From NCBI GenBank assembly GCA_017458885.1, contig JAFSZQ010000060.1:1-6538 (forward strand): 6,538 bases of DNA, read 5' to 3'. Origin of the DNA: Oscillospiraceae bacterium. GTDB taxonomy: Bacteria; Bacillota; Clostridia; Oscillospirales; Oscillospiraceae. The notes beneath the pieces were generated by a model. The model was not told where the DNA came from and did not search any database. It saw only the letters and a program-made list of their open reading frames with translations. Below are positions 5,277-6,538 of this stretch, piece after piece; positions within the stretch are counted from its first letter, which is position 1, and each line of letters opens with the position of its first letter. A program made the translations under genes and the position numbers.

Positions 5277-6538
5277 ATGGCAAAGCTGGATCTCACGAAA
5301 TACGGCATCACCGGCGCGACCGAGGTCATCCACAACCCGTCCTTCGACTTCCTCTACGCCGAGGAGACGAAGCCGGAGCTGACCGGCTACGACGTCGGAA
5401 AGGTCAGCGAGCTGGGCGCGGTCAACGTCATGACCGGCGTGTATACCGGACGCTCGCCCAACGACAAGTTCATCGTCATGGACGAGAACAGCAAGGACAC
5501 CGTCTGGTGGACGACGCCGGAGTATAAGAACGACAACCACGTCGCCACGCAGGAGGCGTGGAAGGCGTGCAAGGACATCGCCGTGCGCGAGCTGTCCGGC
5601 AAGCGCCTGTTCGTCGTGGACGCATTCTGCGGCACGAACGAGGACACGCGCATGGCGGTGCGCTTTATCATGGAGGTCGCCTGGCAGGCGCACTTCGTCA
5701 AGAATATGTTCATCCAGCCCACCGCCGAGGAGCTGGAGCACTTCGAGCCGGACTTCGTGGTCTACAACGCGAGCAAGGCGAAGGTCGAGAACTACAAGGA
5801 GCTGGGGCTCAACTCCGAGACGGCGGTGCTGTTCAACATCACCAGCCGCGAGCAGGTCATCCTCAACACCTGGTACGGCGGCGAGATGAAGAAGGGTATG
5901 TTCTCGATGATGAACTACTACCTGCCGCTGCGCGGCATCGCGTCGATGCACTGCTCCGCGAACACGGACATGGAGGGCAAGCACACCGCGATCTTCTTCG
6001 GGCTCTCCGGCACGGGCAAGACCACGCTCTCCACCGATCCCAAGCGCCTGCTCATCGGCGACGACGAGCACGGCTGGGACGACGAGGGCGTGTTCAACTT
6101 CGAAGGCGGCTGCTACGCCAAGGTCATCAACCTCGACAAGGACTCCGAGCCCGACATCTACAACGCCATCCGCCGCGACGCGCTGCTGGAGAACGTTACC
6201 GTCGACGAGAACGGCAAGATCGACTTCGCCGACAAGAGCGTGACGGAGAACACCCGCGTGAGCTATCCGATCGAGCACATCGAGAAGATCGTCAAGCGCG
6301 TGCGTCCGATCTCCTCCGGCCCCGCGGCCAAGAACGTGATCTTCCTCTCGGCCGACGCTTTCGGCGTGCTGCCTCCCGTGTCGATCCTCACGCCCGAGCA
6401 GACGCAGTATTACTTCCTCTCCGGCTTCACCGCCAAGCTCGCGGGCACCGAGCGCGGCATCACCGAGCCCACGCCCACCTTCTCCGCCTGCTTCGGCCAG
6501 GCCTTCCTCGAGCTGCATCCCACCAAGTACGCCGAGGA
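5277..6538 (+). CDS. pckA: ATP-dependent phosphoenolpyruvate carboxykinase, 3'-truncated by the window
   Basis: Catalyses oxaloacetate + ATP to PEP + CO2 + ADP, or the reverse; in fermentative anaerobes it often fixes CO2 into oxaloacetate with ATP gain. It is cytoplasmic. The frame runs from the ATG at 5277 to the window end (420 codons plus two bases). Since E. coli PckA has 540 residues, about 110-120 C-terminal residues are missing. Visible landmarks are the substrate-binding TGRSPNDK with Arg59, [26 protein letters not shown] with metal-binding Lys206, SMHCSAN with His225, the kinase-1a P-loop GLSGTGKTT (242-250), the metal-binding [10 protein letters not shown] with Asp263, and [19 protein letters not shown]. 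All catalytic residues in the available part are intact. GGAAGG (5261-5266) lies 10 bases before the start. It has its own promoter, and codon use is GC-rich like the neighbouring genes. The call is essentially certain. Confidence 0.98.
   Translation, partial: MAKLDLTKYGITGATEVIHNPSFDFLYAEETKPELTGYDVGKVSELGAVNVMTGVYTGRSPNDKFIVMDENSKDTVWWTTPEYKNDNHVATQEAWKACKDIAVRELSGKRLFVVDAFCGTNEDTRMAVRFIMEVAWQAHFVKNMFIQPTAEELEHFEPDFVVYNASKAKVENYKELGLNSETAVLFNITSREQVILNTWYGGEMKKGMFSMMNYYLPLRGIASMHCSANTDMEGKHTAIFFGLSGTGKTTLSTDPKRLLIGDDEHGWDDEGVFNFEGGCYAKVINLDKDSEPDIYNAIRRDALLENVTVDENGKIDFADKSVTENTRVSYPIEHIEKIVKRVRPISSGPAAKNVIFLSADAFGVLPPVSILTPEQTQYYFLSGFTAKLAGTERGITEPTPTFSACFGQAFLELHPTKYAE

Noticed and set aside
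5241..6518. Open minus-strand frame of 425 codons opposite pckA
   Set aside because: Its translation is low-complexity (rich in Arg, Val, Leu, Asp) and matches nothing I know, while the plus strand gives a near-complete PEP carboxykinase. It is a shadow of GC-rich codon use.
1..6538. CRISPR arrays, insertion sequences, tRNA or rRNA genes, phage genes
   Set aside because: I saw no spaced direct repeats, transposase motifs, terminal inverted repeats, tRNA cloverleaf or rRNA sequence. Gene content and base composition look like ordinary chromosome.

Overview
The window looks like a chromosomal stretch from a GC-rich (by eye roughly 60%) anaerobic Firmicute, most likely a gut or rumen Clostridia/Oscillospirales-type bacterium. 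The grounds are S-layer-homology (SLH) sequence on a secreted-type protein, strong GGAGG-type Shine-Dalgarno sites, an ATP-type PEP carboxykinase, and a serpin, a family known from several gut Clostridia and Bifidobacterium. The lineage is inferred; no rRNA or other marker is present.

Layout, left to right. (1) 1-1428 (+): the C-terminal part of a surface protein made of SLH sequence, a Gly/Ser/Thr linker and a complete serpin protease-inhibitor domain. Its true N-terminus probably lies outside the window. (2) 1427-1458: a near-perfect palindrome that ends transcription in both directions between convergent genes. (3) 1468-2919 (-): putP, a sodium/proline symporter whose start is better placed at an ATG three codons inside the longest frame. 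(4) 2920-3048: a putP control region with a sigma-A-type promoter and, just upstream of it, a 13-bp-arm inverted repeat. (5) 3049-3660 (-): a TetR-family regulator. (6) 3675-4853 (-): an M20D-type amidohydrolase (hippurate hydrolase / N-acyl amino acid hydrolase family), 14 bp upstream of tetR and probably co-transcribed with it. (7) 4854-5276: a 423-bp gap without a protein gene. It holds a textbook TTGACA-16-TATAAT promoter, a roughly 200-nt segment that can fold into a closed multi-stem RNA, a possible terminator, and a separate promoter for pckA. (8) 5277-6538 (+): pckA, ATP-dependent PEP carboxykinase, cut by the window end after about 420 of an expected 530-540 residues.

The amidohydrolase, regulator and symporter read in one direction and may form an amino-acid scavenging module: the hydrolase frees amino acids from N-acyl or amide conjugates, PutP imports proline by sodium symport, and the TetR protein may act at the inverted repeat before putP. 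This link is inferred from gene order only. pckA and the serpin are separate transcription units. The least explained part is the candidate structured RNA at about 4915-5114, followed by the SLH-anchored serpin.
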